NCBI RefSeq assembly: GCF_050948175.1
Contig: NW_027490093.1
Location: forward strand, 3,782,001 to 3,846,000
Source: Xylocopa sonorina
Lineage: Eukaryota > Arthropoda > Insecta > Hymenoptera > Apidae
Reading direction: 5' to 3'
Length of the DNA: 64,000 bases
Shown here: piece after piece, positions 26,801-39,882 of the stretch
Layout of the letters: each line of letters starts with the position of its first letter
Numbering within the stretch: position 1 is the stretch's first letter
Made by a program: the position numbers and the translations under genes
Notes under the pieces: model-generated
What the model saw: the letters and a program-made list of their open reading frames with translations, nothing else
Told to the model about the DNA's origin: nothing
The model's database searches: none

Positions 26801-29658
26801 AGAAAGTGTCGCATTTACATTCATTTGAAGTGAATACGAGGAATACATGAAACTTCGCAATGAATATTATATCTTATCATGAAGCATAGAAATGAGATGC
26901 GATATCCCGTTTCAAGAAGCATTAGAACACTATTGCTTCGATACGCAGACATCTGCAATCGCTATTTCCTAGCAAGGAAGTGTCGCATTTACATTCATTT
27001 GAAGTGTATGCGAGGTATACACAACACTTCGCAATGAATATTATATGTTGTCATGAAACATAGAAATGAGATGCGATATCTCGTTTTAAGAAGCATTATA
27101 ACACGCTTGCTACGATACGTAAACATCTGCAAACTCTATTTCCTAGCAAGGAAGTGTTGCATTTATATTCATTTCAAGTGAATACGAGGAATACATGAAA
27201 ATTCGCAATGAATATTATATCTTATCATGAAACACAGTAATGAGATTCGATATCCCGTTTCAAGAAGCATTAGAACGCTATTGCTTCGACCCGTAGACAT
27301 CTGCAAACTCTATTTCCTAGCAAGGAAGTGTCGCATTTACACTCATTTGAAGTGAATACGAGGAATACATGAAACTTCGCAATGAATATTATATCTTATC
27401 ATGAAACATAGAAATGAGATGCGATATCCCGTTTCAAGAAGCATTAGAACTCTATTGCTTCGATACGTAGTCGTCTGCAAACGCTATTTCCTAGCAAGGA
27501 AGTGTCGCATTTACATTCATTTGAAGTGAATACGAGGAATACATGAAACTTCGCAATGAATATTATATCTTATCATGAAGCATAGAAATGAGATGCGATA
27601 TTCCGTTTCAAGAAGCATTAGAACACTATTGCTTCGATACGCAGACATCTGCAATCGCTATTTCCTAGCAAGGAAGTGTCGCATTTACATTCATTTGAAG
27701 TGTATGCGAGGTATACACAACACTTCGCAATGAATATTATATGTTGTCATGAAACACAGTAATGAGATTCGATATCCCGTTTCAAGAAGCATTAGAACTC
27801 TAATGCTTCGATACGTAGACATCTGCAAACTCTAATTCCTAGCAAGGAAGTGTCGCATTTACACTCATTTGTAGTGAATACGAGATATACATGACACTTC
27901 GCAGTGACTATTATATATTATCATGAAACATAGAAATGAGATGCGATACCGCGATTTAAGAAGCATTAGAACTGTATTGCTACGATACGTAGACATCTGG
28001 AAACGCTATTTCCTAGCATGGAAGTGTCGCATTTACATTCAATTGAAGTGTAGACGAGGAATACATAACATTTCGGAATGAATATTATATCTTATCATGA
28101 AACATAGGAATGTGATTCGTTATAAGAAGCATTAGAAATGTATTGCTACGATACGTAGACATCTGCAAACGCTATTTCCTAGCAAGGAAGTGTCGCATTT
28201 ACATTCTATTGAGGTGAATACGACGTATACAAACACTCCACAATGAATATTATATCTTATCATGAAACATAGAAAGAAGATGCGATACGGCGATTTGAGA
28301 AGCATTAGAACACTATTGCTTCGATACGTAGATATCTGCAAACGCTATTTCCTAGCAAGGAAGTGTCGCATTTATATTCAGTTGAAGTGTATGCGAGTTA
28401 TACAAGACACTTCGCAATAAATATTATATCTCATCATGAGGCATAGAAATGAGATGCGGTATCGCGTTTTGAGAAGCTGTAGAACTCTAATGATACGATA
28501 CGTAGACATCTGCAAACGCTATTTCCTAGGAAGGAAATGTCGCATTTACATTCATTTGAAGTGTATGCGAGGTATACATAACACATCGCAATGAATATTA
28601 TATCTTATCATGAAACATAGATATGAGATGCGATATCACGAATTAAGAAGCATTAGAACTCTATTGCTTCGGTACGTAGACATCTGCCAACGCTATTTCC
28701 TAACAAGGAAGTGTCGCATTTACATACAAGACACTTTGCAATGAATATTGTACCTTATCATGAAACATAGAAATGAGATGCGATATCGCGTTTTGAGAAG
28801 CATTAGAGCTCAAATGATAGGATAAGTAGACACCTGCCAACGCTATTTCCTCGCAAGGAATTGTCGCATTTACATTCATTTGAAGTGTATGCGAGGTATA
28901 AATGACACTTCGCAATGAATATTATATCTTATCATGAAACATAGAAATGAGATGCGATATCTCGTTTTAAGAAGCATTAGAACACAATTGCTACGGTACG
29001 TAGATATCTGCAGACGCAACTTCCTAGGAAGGAAGTGTCGCATTTACATTCTTTTCAGGTGAATACGAGGTATACATAACCCTCCACAATGAATATTATA
29101 TCTTATCATGAAACATAGAAAGAAGATGCGATACGGCGATTTGAGAAGCATTAGAACACTATTGCTTCGATACGTAGATATCTGCAAACGCTATTTCCTA
29201 GCAAGGAAGTGTCGCATTTATATTCAGTTGAAGTGTATGCGAGTTATACAAGACACTTCGCAATAAATATTATATCTCATCATGAGGCATAGAAATGAGA
29301 TGCGGTATCGCGTTTTGAGAAGCTGTAGAACTCTAATGATACGATACGTAGACATCTGCCATCGCTATATCCTAACAAGGAAGTGTCGCATTTACAATCA
29401 TTTGAAGTGTATGCGAGGTATACATGACACTTCGCAACGAATGTTATATCTTATCCTAAAACATAGAGATGAGATGCGATATCGCGTTTTAAGAAGCATT
29501 AGAACTCTATTGCTACTATACGTAGACATCTGCAAACACTACTTCCTAGCAATGAAATGTCGCATTTACATTCTTTTGAAGTGAATACGTGGTATACATG
29601 ACACTTCGCAATGAATATTATATCTTATCATGAGACATAGATGTGAGATGCGATATCG
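23809..29658 (+). repeat. Supersegment 3 (5,850 bp)
   Basis: It begins like supersegment 2 but lacks the BamHI-bearing monomer, and it contains a second round of the cgttataagaagc, gaggcatag and 24-bp-deleted monomers (25,971 and 28,722). The gaggcatag monomer occurs three times (near 25,686, 28,437 and 29,283), the last as a hybrid that switches to catcgctatatcc at 29,342-29,359. Supersegment 6 is a near-identical copy that is shorter by exactly 174 + 846 = 1,020 bp. The 846-bp piece equals five monomers minus the 24-bp deletion carried by one of them. Confidence 0.8.
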
Positions 29659-32600
29659 CGTTTCTAGAAGCATTAGAACTCTATTGCTCCGATACGTAGA
29701 CATCTGCAAATGCTATTCCCTAGCAAGAAAGTGGCGCATTTACATTCATTTGAAGTGTATGCGAGGTATAGGTGACACTTCGCAATGAATGTTACATCTT
29801 AGCATGAAACATAGAAATGAGATGCGATATCGCGTTTTAAGAAGCACTAGAACTCAATAGCTTCGATACGTAAACATCTGCCAATGCTTTTTCCTAGCAA
29901 GGAAGTGTCGTATTTACACTCATTTGAAGTGTATGCGAGAAATACATTACACTTCACAATGAATATTATATCTTATTATGAAATATAGAAATGAGTTACG
30001 ATATCTCGTTTTAAGAGGCATTAGAACTCTAATGCTACGATACGTAGACATCTGCAAACGCTATTTCCTAGCAAGGAAGTGTCGCATTTACATTCTTTTG
30101 AAGTGGATACGAGGTATACATGACACTTCGCAATGAATATTATATCTTACTGTGAAACATAGAAATGAGATGCGATATCGCGTTTTAAGAAGCACTAGAA
30201 CTCTGTGGCTTCGATACGTAGACATCTGCCATCGCTATTTCCTAGCGAGGAAGTGTCGCATTTATATTCATTTGAAGTGTATGCGAGGTATACAAGACTC
30301 TTCGCAATGAATATTACGTCTTATCATAATTCATAGAATTGAGATGCGATTTCGCGTATTGAGAAGCATTAGAACTCTATTGCTACGATACGTAGATATC
30401 TGCAAACGCTATTTCCTAGCAAGGAAGTGTCGTATTTACATTCTTTTGAAGTGAATACGGGGAATACATAACACTGCACAATGAATATTATAGCTTTTCA
30501 TGAAACATAGATATGAGATGAGATATGGCGATTTAAGAAGCAGTAGTACTCTATTGCTTCGATACAATAGACATCTCCCATCGCTATTTCCCAGCAAGCA
30601 AGTGTCGCATTTACATTCATTTAAAGTGTATGACAGGTATACATGACACTTCGCAATGAATATTATATCTTATCATTAAGCACATAAATGAGGAGCGATT
30701 TCGCGTTTTAAGAAGCATTAGAACTCCATTGCTACGATACGTAGACATCTACAAACGCTATTTCCTAGCAAGGAAGTGTCGCATTCTCAATCTTTTGAAG
30801 CGAATACGAGGTATACATAACAATCCACAATGAATATTATATCTTATCATGAAACATAGGAATGAGATGCGATATCGCGGTTTATGAAGCATTAGAACTC
30901 TATTGCTTCGATACGTAGACGTCTGCAAACGCTACTTCCTAGCAAGGAAGTGTCGCATTTACATTCTTCTGAAGTGAATACGAGGTATACATGACACTTC
31001 GCAGTGAATATTATATCTTTCCAGGAAACATAGAAATGAGATTCGATATTGCGATTTAAGAAGCATTAGAACACAATTGCTTCGATACGGCGACATCAGC
31101 TAAAGCTATTTCCTAGCAAGGCAGTGCCGCATTTGCACTCTTTTGATGTGAATACGGGGTATACATAACACTGCACAATGAATATTATATCTCATCATGA
31201 AACATAGAAATGTGATGCGATATGACGATTTAAGAAGCATTAGAACTCTATTGTTTCGATACGTAGCCATCTGCAAACGCTATTTCGATGCAAGGAAGTG
31301 TCACATTTACATTCTTTTGAAGTGAGTGCGAGGTAAACATAACACTCCACAATGAATATTATATCTTATCATGCAACATAGAATTGAGATGCGATATCGC
31401 TTTTTGAGAAGCATTAGAACTCTATTGCTACGATACGTAGACATCTGCAAACGCTATTTCCTGGCAAGGAAGTGTCCCATTTACATTCTTTTGCATGGAA
31501 TGCGTGGTATATATGACATTTCGCAATGAATATTATATCTTATCATGAAAAATAGAAATGAGATGCGATATGACGATTTAAGAAGCATTAGAATACTATT
31601 GCTTCGATACGTAGACACCTGCAAAAGCTAATTCCTAGGAAGGAAGTGTCGCGTTTACATTCATTTGAAGTGAATACGAGGTATGCATGACACTTCGCAA
31701 CGAATATTATATCTTATCATGAATCATGGAAATGAGATACGATATCGCGATTTAAAAAGCATTAGAAAACTATTGCTACGATACGTAGACATCTGCAAAC
31801 GCTATTTAATAGCAAGGAAGTGTCGCATTTACATTCTTTTGAAGTGAATACGAGGTAGACATAACACTGCACAATGATTATTATATATTATCATGAATCA
31901 TAGAAACGAGATGCGATATCGCGATTTTAGAATCATTAGAACTCTATTGATTCGATACCTAGACATCTGCAATCGCTATTTCCTAGCAAGGAAGTGTCGC
32001 ATTTACATTCTTTTGGAGTGAATGCGAGGTATACATAACACTTCGCAATGAATATTATATCTTATCATGAAGCATAGAAATGAGATGCGATATCTCGTTT
32101 TAAGAAGCATTATAACACGCTTGCTACGATACGTAGACATCTGCAAACTCTATTTCCTAGCAAGGAAGTGTCGCATTTACAATCATTTGGAGTGAATACG
32201 AGGAATACATGAAACTTCGCAATGAATATTATATCTTATCATGAAACACAGTAATGAGATTTGATATCCCGTTTCAAGAAGCATTAGAACTCTAATGCTT
32301 CGATACGTAGACATCTGCAAACTCTAATTCCTAGCAAGGAAGTGTCGCATTTACACTCATTTGTAGTGAATACGAGGAATACATGCAGTTTCGCAATGAA
32401 TATTATATCTTATCATGAAACATAGAAACGAGATGCGATATCCCGTTTCAAGAATCATTAGAACTCTATTGCTTCGATACGTAGATGTCTGCAAACGCTA
32501 TTTCCTAGCAAGGAAGTGTCGCATTTACATTCATTTGAAGTGTATGCGATGTAAACGTGACACTTCGCAATAAATATTGTATATTATCATGAAACATAGA

Positions 32601-34671
32601 AATGAGATGCGATATCGCGTTTTGAGATGCAATAGAAATCTAATGCTACGGTACGCAGAAATCTGCAAACGCTATTTCCTAGCAAGGAAGTGTCGCATTT
32701 ACATTCATTTGAAGTGAATACGAGGAATACATGAAACTTCGCAATGAATATTATATCTTATCATGAAACATAGAAATGAGATGCGATATCCCGTTTCAAG
32801 AAGCATTAGAACTCTATTGCTTCCATACGTAGACATCTGCAATCGCTATTTCCTAGCAAGGAAGTGTCGCATTTACATTCATTTGAAGTGAATACGAGGG
32901 ATACATGAAACTTCGCAATGAATATTATATTTTGTCATGAAACATATAATTGAGGATCCATTCGCGTTTTAAGATGCATTAGAACACTATTGCTACGATA
33001 CGTAGACATCTGCAGACGCTATTTCCTAGCAAGGAAGTGTCGCATTTACATTCTTTTGAAGTGAATACGAGGTATACATAACAATCCACAATGAATATTA
33101 TATCTTATCATGTAACGTAGAATTGAGGTGCGATATCGCGATTTAAGAAGCATTGGAATACTATTGCTTCGATACGTAGACATCTGCCAACGCTACTTCC
33201 TTGCAAGGATGTGTCGCATTTACATTCTTTTGAAGTGAATACGATGTATACATGACACTACGCAATGAATGATATATCTTCATAGAAATGAGATGCGATA
33301 TCGCGTTTTAAGTAGCATCAGAACTCTATTTCTACGATTCGTAGACATCTGTAGACGCTATTTCCTAGCAAGGAAATGTCGCATTTACATTCTTTTGAAG
33401 TGTATGCGAAGTATAAATGACACTTCGCAATGAATATTATATCTTATCATGAAACATAGAAATGAAATGCGATATCCCGTATCAAGAAGCATTAGAACTC
33501 TATTGCTTCGATACGTTGACATCTGCAATCGCTATTTCCTAGCAAGGAAGTGTCGCATTTACATTCATTTGAAGTGTATGCGAGGTATACATAACACATC
33601 GCAATGAATATTATATCTTATCATGAAACATAGATATGAGATGCGATATCACGAATTAAGAAGCATTAGAACTCTATTGCTTCGGTACGTAGACATCTGC
33701 CAACGCTATTTCCTAACAAGGAAGTGTCGCATTTACATACAAGACACTTTGCAATGAATATTATACCTTATCATGAAACATAGAAATGAGATGCGATATC
33801 GCGTTTTGAGAAGCATTAGAGCTCAAATGATAGGATAAGTAGACACCTGCCAACGCTATTTCCTAGCAAGGAATTGTCGCATTTACATTCATTTGAAGTG
33901 TATGCGAGGTATAAATGACACTTCGCAATGAATATTATATCTTATCATGAAACATAGAAATGAGATGCGATATCTCGTTTTAAGAAGCATTAGAACACAA
34001 TTGCTACGGTACGTAGATATCTGCAGACGCAACTTCCTAGGAAGGAAGTGTCGCATTTACATTCTTTTCAGGTGAATACGAGGTATACATAACCCTCCAC
34101 AATGAATATTATATCTTATCATGAAACATAGAAAGAAGATGCGATACGGCGATTTGAGAAGCATTAGAACACTATTGCTTCGATACGTAGATATCTGCAA
34201 ACGCTATTTCCTAGCAAGGAAGTGTCGCATTTATATTCAGTTGAAGTGTATGCGAGTTATACAAGACACTTCGCAATAAATATTATATCTCATCATGAGG
34301 CATAGAAATGAGATGCGGTATCGCGTTTTGAGAAGCTGTAGAACTCTAATGATACGATACGTAGACATCTGCCATCGCTATATCCTAACAAGGAAGTGTC
34401 GCATTTACAATCATTTGAAGTGTATGCGAGGTATACATGACACTTCGCAACGAATGTTATATCTTATCCTAAAACATAGAGATGAGATGCGATATCGCGT
34501 TTTAAGAAGCATTAGAACTCTATTGCTACTATACGTAGACATCTGCAAACACTACTTCCTAGCAATGAAATGTCGCATTTACATTCTTTTGAAGTGAATA
34601 CGTGGTATACATGACACTTCGCAATGAATATTATATCTTATCATGAGACATAGATGTGAGATGCGATATCG
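29659..34671 (+). repeat. Supersegment 4 (5,013 bp)
   Basis: After the anchor monomers it carries about eleven monomers seen only in supersegments 4, 5 and 7, for example attacgtcttatcataattc, gctttttgagaagc, ctatttcgatgcaagg, ttttgcatggaatgcg and atttaatagcaagg. Then come ttgtcatg-type and cccgtttcaag monomers, the BamHI marker (32,954-32,959), the 10-bp-deleted monomer (near 33,276), the 24-bp-deleted monomer (33,734) and the gaggcatag hybrid (34,293). The repeat to supersegment 5 is exactly 5,013 bp at many markers, about 29 monomers less 33 bp, most of which the 24-bp and 10-bp deletions explain. Confidence 0.82.
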
Positions 34672-37600
34672 CGTTTCTAGAAGCATTAGAACTCTATTGC
34701 TCCGATACGTAGACATCTGCAAATGCTATTCCCTAGCAAGAAAGTGGCGCATTTACATTCATTTGAAGTGTATGCGAGGTATAGGTGACACTTCGCAATG
34801 AATGTTACATCTTAGCATGAAACATAGAAATGAGATGCGATATCGCGTTTTAAGAAGCACTAGAACTCAATAGCTTCGATACGTAAACATCTGCCAATGC
34901 TTTTTCCTAGCAAGGAAGTGTCGTATTTACACTCATTTGAAGTGTATGCGAGAAATACATTACACTTCACAATGAATATTATATCTTATTATGAAATATA
35001 GAAATGAGTTACGATATCTCGTTTTAAGAGGCATTAGAACTCTAATGCTACGATACGTAGACATCTGCAAACGCTATTTCCTAGCAAGGAAGTGTCGCAT
35101 TTACATTCTTTTGAAGTGGATACGAGGTATACATGACACTTCGCAATGAATATTATATCTTACTGTGAAAAATAGAAATGAGATGCGATATCGCGTTTTA
35201 AGAAGCACTAGAACTCTGTGGCTTCGATACGTAGACATCTGCCATCGCTATTTCCTAGCGAGGAAGTGTCGCATTTATATTCATTTGAAGTGTATGCGAG
35301 GTATACAAGACTCTTCGCAATGAATATTACGTCTTATCATAATTCATAGAATTGAGATGCGATTTCGCGTATTGAGAAGCATTAGAACTCTATTGCTACG
35401 ATACGTAGATATCTGCAAACGCTATTTCCTAGCAAGGAAGTGTCGTATTTACATTCTTTTGAAGTGAATACGGGGAATACATAACACTGCACAATGAATA
35501 TTATAGCTTTTCATGAAACATAGATATGAGATGAGATATGGCGATTTAAGAAGCAGTAGTACTCTATTGCTTCGATACAATAGACATCTCCCATCGCTAT
35601 TTCCCAGCAAGCAAGTGTCGCATTTACATTCATTTAAAGTGTATGACAGGTATACATGACACTTCGCAATGAATATTATATCTTATCATTAAGCACATAA
35701 ATGAGGAGCGATTTCGCGTTTTAAGAAGCATTAGAACTCCATTGCTACGATACGTAGACATCTACAAACGCTATTTCCTAGCAAGGAAGTGTCGCATTCT
35801 CAATCTTTTGAAGCGAATACGAGGTATACATAACAATCCACAATGAATATTATATCTTATCATGAAACATAGGAATGAGATGCGATATCGCGGTTTATGA
35901 AGCATTAGAACTCTATTGCTTCGATACGTAGACGTCTGCAAACGCTACTTCCTAGCAAGGAAGTGTCGCATTTACATTCTTCTGAAGTGAATACGAGGTA
36001 TACATGACACTTCGCAGTGAATATTATATCTTTCCAGGAAACATAGAAATGAGATTCGATATTGCGATTTAAGAAGCATTAGAACACAATTGCTTCGATA
36101 CGGCGACATCAGCTAAAGCTATTTCCTAGCAAGGCAGTGCCGCATTTGCACTCTTTTGATGTGAATACGGGGTATACATAACACTGCACAATGAATATTA
36201 TATCTCATCATGAAACATAGAAATGTGATGCGATATGACGATTTAAGAAGCATTAGAACTCTATTGTTTCGATACGTAGCCATCTGCAAACGCTATTTCG
36301 ATGCAAGGAAGTGTCACATTTACATTCTTTTGAAGTGAGTGCGAGGTAAACATAACACTCCACAATGAATATTATATCTTATCATGCAACATAGAATTGA
36401 GATGCGATATCGCTTTTTGAGAAGCATTAGAACTCTATTGCTACGATACGTAGACATCTGCAAACGCTATTTCCTGGCAAGGAAGTGTCCCATTTACATT
36501 CTTTTGCATGGAATGCGTGGTATATATGACATTTCGCAATGAATATTATATCTTATCATGAAAAATAGAAATGAGATGCGATATGACGATTTAAGAAGCA
36601 TTAGAATACTATTGCTTCGATACGTAGACACCTGCAAAAGCTAATTCCTAGGAAGGAAGTGTCGCGTTTACATTCATTTGAAGTGAATACGAGGTATGCA
36701 TGACACTTCGCAACGAATATTATATCTTATCATGAATCATGGAAATGAGATACGATATCGCGATTTAAAAAGCATTAGAAAACTATTGCTACGATACGTA
36801 GACATCTGCAAACGCTATTTAATAGCAAGGAAGTGTCGCATTTACATTCTTTTGAAGTGAATACGAGGTAGACATAACACTGCACAATGATTATTATATA
36901 TTATCATGAATCATAGAAACGAGATGCGATATCGCGATTTTAGAATCATTAGAACTCTATTGATTCGATACCTAGACATCTGCAATCGCTATTTCCTAGC
37001 AAGGAAGTGTCGCATTTACATTCTTTTGGAGTGAATGCGAGGTATACATAACACTTCGCAATGAATATTATATCTTATCATGAAGCATAGAAATGAGATG
37101 CGATATCTCGTTTTAAGAAGCATTATAACACGCTTGCTACGATACGTAGACATCTGCAAACTCTATTTCCTAGCAAGGAAGTGTCGCATTTACAATCATT
37201 TGGAGTGAATACGAGGAATACATGAAACTTCGCAATGAATATTATATCTTATCATGAAACACAGTAATGAGATTTGATATCCCGTTTCAAGAAGCATTAG
37301 AACTCTAATGCTTCGATACGTAGACATCTGCAAACTCTAATTCCTAGCAAGGAAGTGTCGCATTTACACTCATTTGTAATGAACACGAGGAATACATGCA
37401 GCTTCGCAATGAATATTATATCTTATCATGAAACATAGAAACGAGATGCGATATCCCGTTTCAAGAATCATTAGAACTCTATTGCTTCGATACGTAGACG
37501 TCTGCAAACGCTATTTCCTAGCAAGGAAGTGTCGCATTTACATTCATTTGAAGTGTATGCGATGTAAACGTGACACTTCGCAATAAATATTGTATATTAT

Positions 37601-39882
37601 CATGAAACATAGAAATGAGATGCGATATCGCGTTTTGAGATGCAATAGAAATCTAATGCTACGGTACGCAGAAATCTGCAAACGCTATTTCCTGGCAAGG
37701 AAGTGTCCCATTTACATTCTTTTGCATGGAATGCGTGGTATATATGACATTTCGCAATGAATATTATATCTTATCATGAAAAATAGAAATGAGATGCGAT
37801 ATGACGATTTAAGAAGCATTAGAATACTATTGCTTCGATACGTAGACACCTGCAAAAGCTAATTCCTAGGAAGGAAGTGTCGCGTTTACATTCATTTGAA
37901 GTGAATACGAGGTATGCATGACACTTCGCAACGAATATTATATCTTATCATGAATCATGGAAATGAGATACGATATCGCGATTTAAAAAGCATTAGAAAA
38001 CTATTGCTACGATACGTAGACATCTGCAAACGCTATTTAATAGCAAGGAAGTGTCGCATTTACATTCTTTTGAAGTGAATACGAGGTAGACATAACACTG
38101 CACAATGATTATTATATATTATCATGAATCATAGAAACGAGATGCGATATCGCGATTTTAGAATCATTAGAACTCTATTGATTCGATACCTAGACATCTG
38201 CAATCGCTATTTCCTAGCAAGGAAGTGTCGCATTTACATTCTTTTGGAGTGAATGCGAGGTATACATAACACTTCGCAATGAATATTATATCTTATCATG
38301 AAGCATAGAAATGAGATGCGATATCTCGTTTTAAGAAGCATTATAACAAGCTTGCTACGATACGTAGACATCTGCAAACTCTATTTCCTAGCAAGGAAGT
38401 GTCGCATTTACAATCATTTGGAGTGAATACGAGGAATACATGAAACTTCGCAATGAATATTATATCTTATCATGAAACACAGTAATGAGATTTGATATCC
38501 CGTTTCAAGAAGCATTAGAACTCTAATGCTTCGATACGTAGACATCTGCAAACTCTAATTCCTAGCAAGGAAGTGTCGCATTTACACTCATTTGTAATGA
38601 ACACGAGGAATACATGCAGCTTCGCAATGAATATTATATCTTATCATGAAACATAGAAACGAGATGCGATATCCCGTTTCAAGAATCATTAGAACTCTAT
38701 TGCTTCGATACGTAGACGTCTGCAAACGCTATTTCCTAGCAAGGAAGTGTCGCATTTACATTCATTTGAAGTGTATGCGATGTAAACGTGACACTTCGCA
38801 ATAAATATTGTATATTATCATGAAACATAGAAATGAGATGCGATATCGCGTTTTGAGATGCAATAGAAATCTAATGCTACGGTACGCAGAAATCTGCAAA
38901 CGCTATTTCCTAGCAAGGAAGTGTCGCATTTACATTCATTTGAAGTGAATACGAGGAATACATGAAACTTCGCAATGAATATTATATCTTATCATGAAAC
39001 ATAGAAATGAGATGCGATATCCCGTTTCAAGAAGCATTAGAACTCTATTGCTTCCATACGTAGACATCTGCAATCGCTATTTCCTAGCAAGGAAGTGTCG
39101 CATTTACATTCATTTGAAGTGAATACGAGGGATACATGAAACTTCGCAATGAATATTATATTTTGTCATGAAACATATAATTGAGGATCCATTCGCGTTT
39201 TAAGATGCATTAGAACCCTATTGCTACGATACGTAGACATCTGCAGACGCTATATCCTAGCAAGGAAGTGTCGCATTTACATTCTTTTGAAGTGAATACG
39301 AGGTATACATAACAATCCACAATGAATATTATATCTTATCATGTAACGTAGAATTGAGGTGCGATATCGCGATTTAAGAAGCATTGGAATACTATTGCTT
39401 CGATACGTAGACATCTGCCAACGCTACTTCCTTGCAAGGATGTGTCGCATTTACATTCTTTTGAAGTGAATACGATGTATACATGACACTACGCAATGAA
39501 TGATATATCTTCATAGAAATGAGATGCGATATCGCGTTTTAAGTAGCATCAGAACTCTATTTCTACGATTCGTAGACATCTGCCATCGCTATATCCTAAC
39601 AAGGAAGTGTCGCATTTACAATCATTTGAAGTGTATGCGAGGTATACATGACACTTCGCAACGAATGTTATATCTTATCCTAAAACATAGAGATGAGATG
39701 CGATATCGCGTTTTAAGAAGCATTAGAACTCTATTGCTACGTTACGTAGACATCTGCAAACACTACTTCCTAGCAATGAAATGTCGCATTTACATTCTTT
39801 TGAAGTGAATACGTGGTATACATGACACTTCGCAATGAATATTATATCTTATCATGAGACATAGATGTGAGATGCGATATCG
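34672..39882 (+). repeat. Supersegment 5 (5,211 bp) with internal duplication
   Basis: It follows supersegment 4 at a constant 5,013-bp offset until about 37,680, then jumps back seven monomers and repeats 1,218 bp. Near its end it lacks six monomers, including the 24-bp-deleted one (1,044 - 24 = 1,020 bp). The balance 5,013 + 1,218 - 1,020 = 5,211 matches the observed length exactly. The closing junction at 39,566-39,583 joins the tctacgattcgtagacatctgc monomer directly to the catcgctatatcc lineage. Confidence 0.82.
36471..38900 (+). repeat. 1,218-bp (seven-monomer) tandem duplication
   Basis: The marker ttcctggcaa lies at 36,471 and 37,689, exactly 1,218 bp or seven monomers apart. Copy two reproduces the ttttgcatggaatgcg, gatatgacgattt, atttaatagcaagg, cctagacatctgc, ttgtcatg-type and cgagatgcgatatccc monomers in the same order. 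It ends near 38,890, where the sequence returns to the supersegment 4 order at an offset of 6,231 bp (5,013 + 1,218). Both copies carry caatgaacacg variants such as tttgtaatgaacacgagg (about 37,374 and 38,592), which supports a recent event after supersegments 4 and 5 separated. Confidence 0.85.

Noticed and set aside
28700..28915. 71-codon - strand open frame in a different phase from the others
   Set aside because: It crosses the 24-bp-deleted monomer. The start lies in satellite sequence and copies of the same segment elsewhere do not keep it open.
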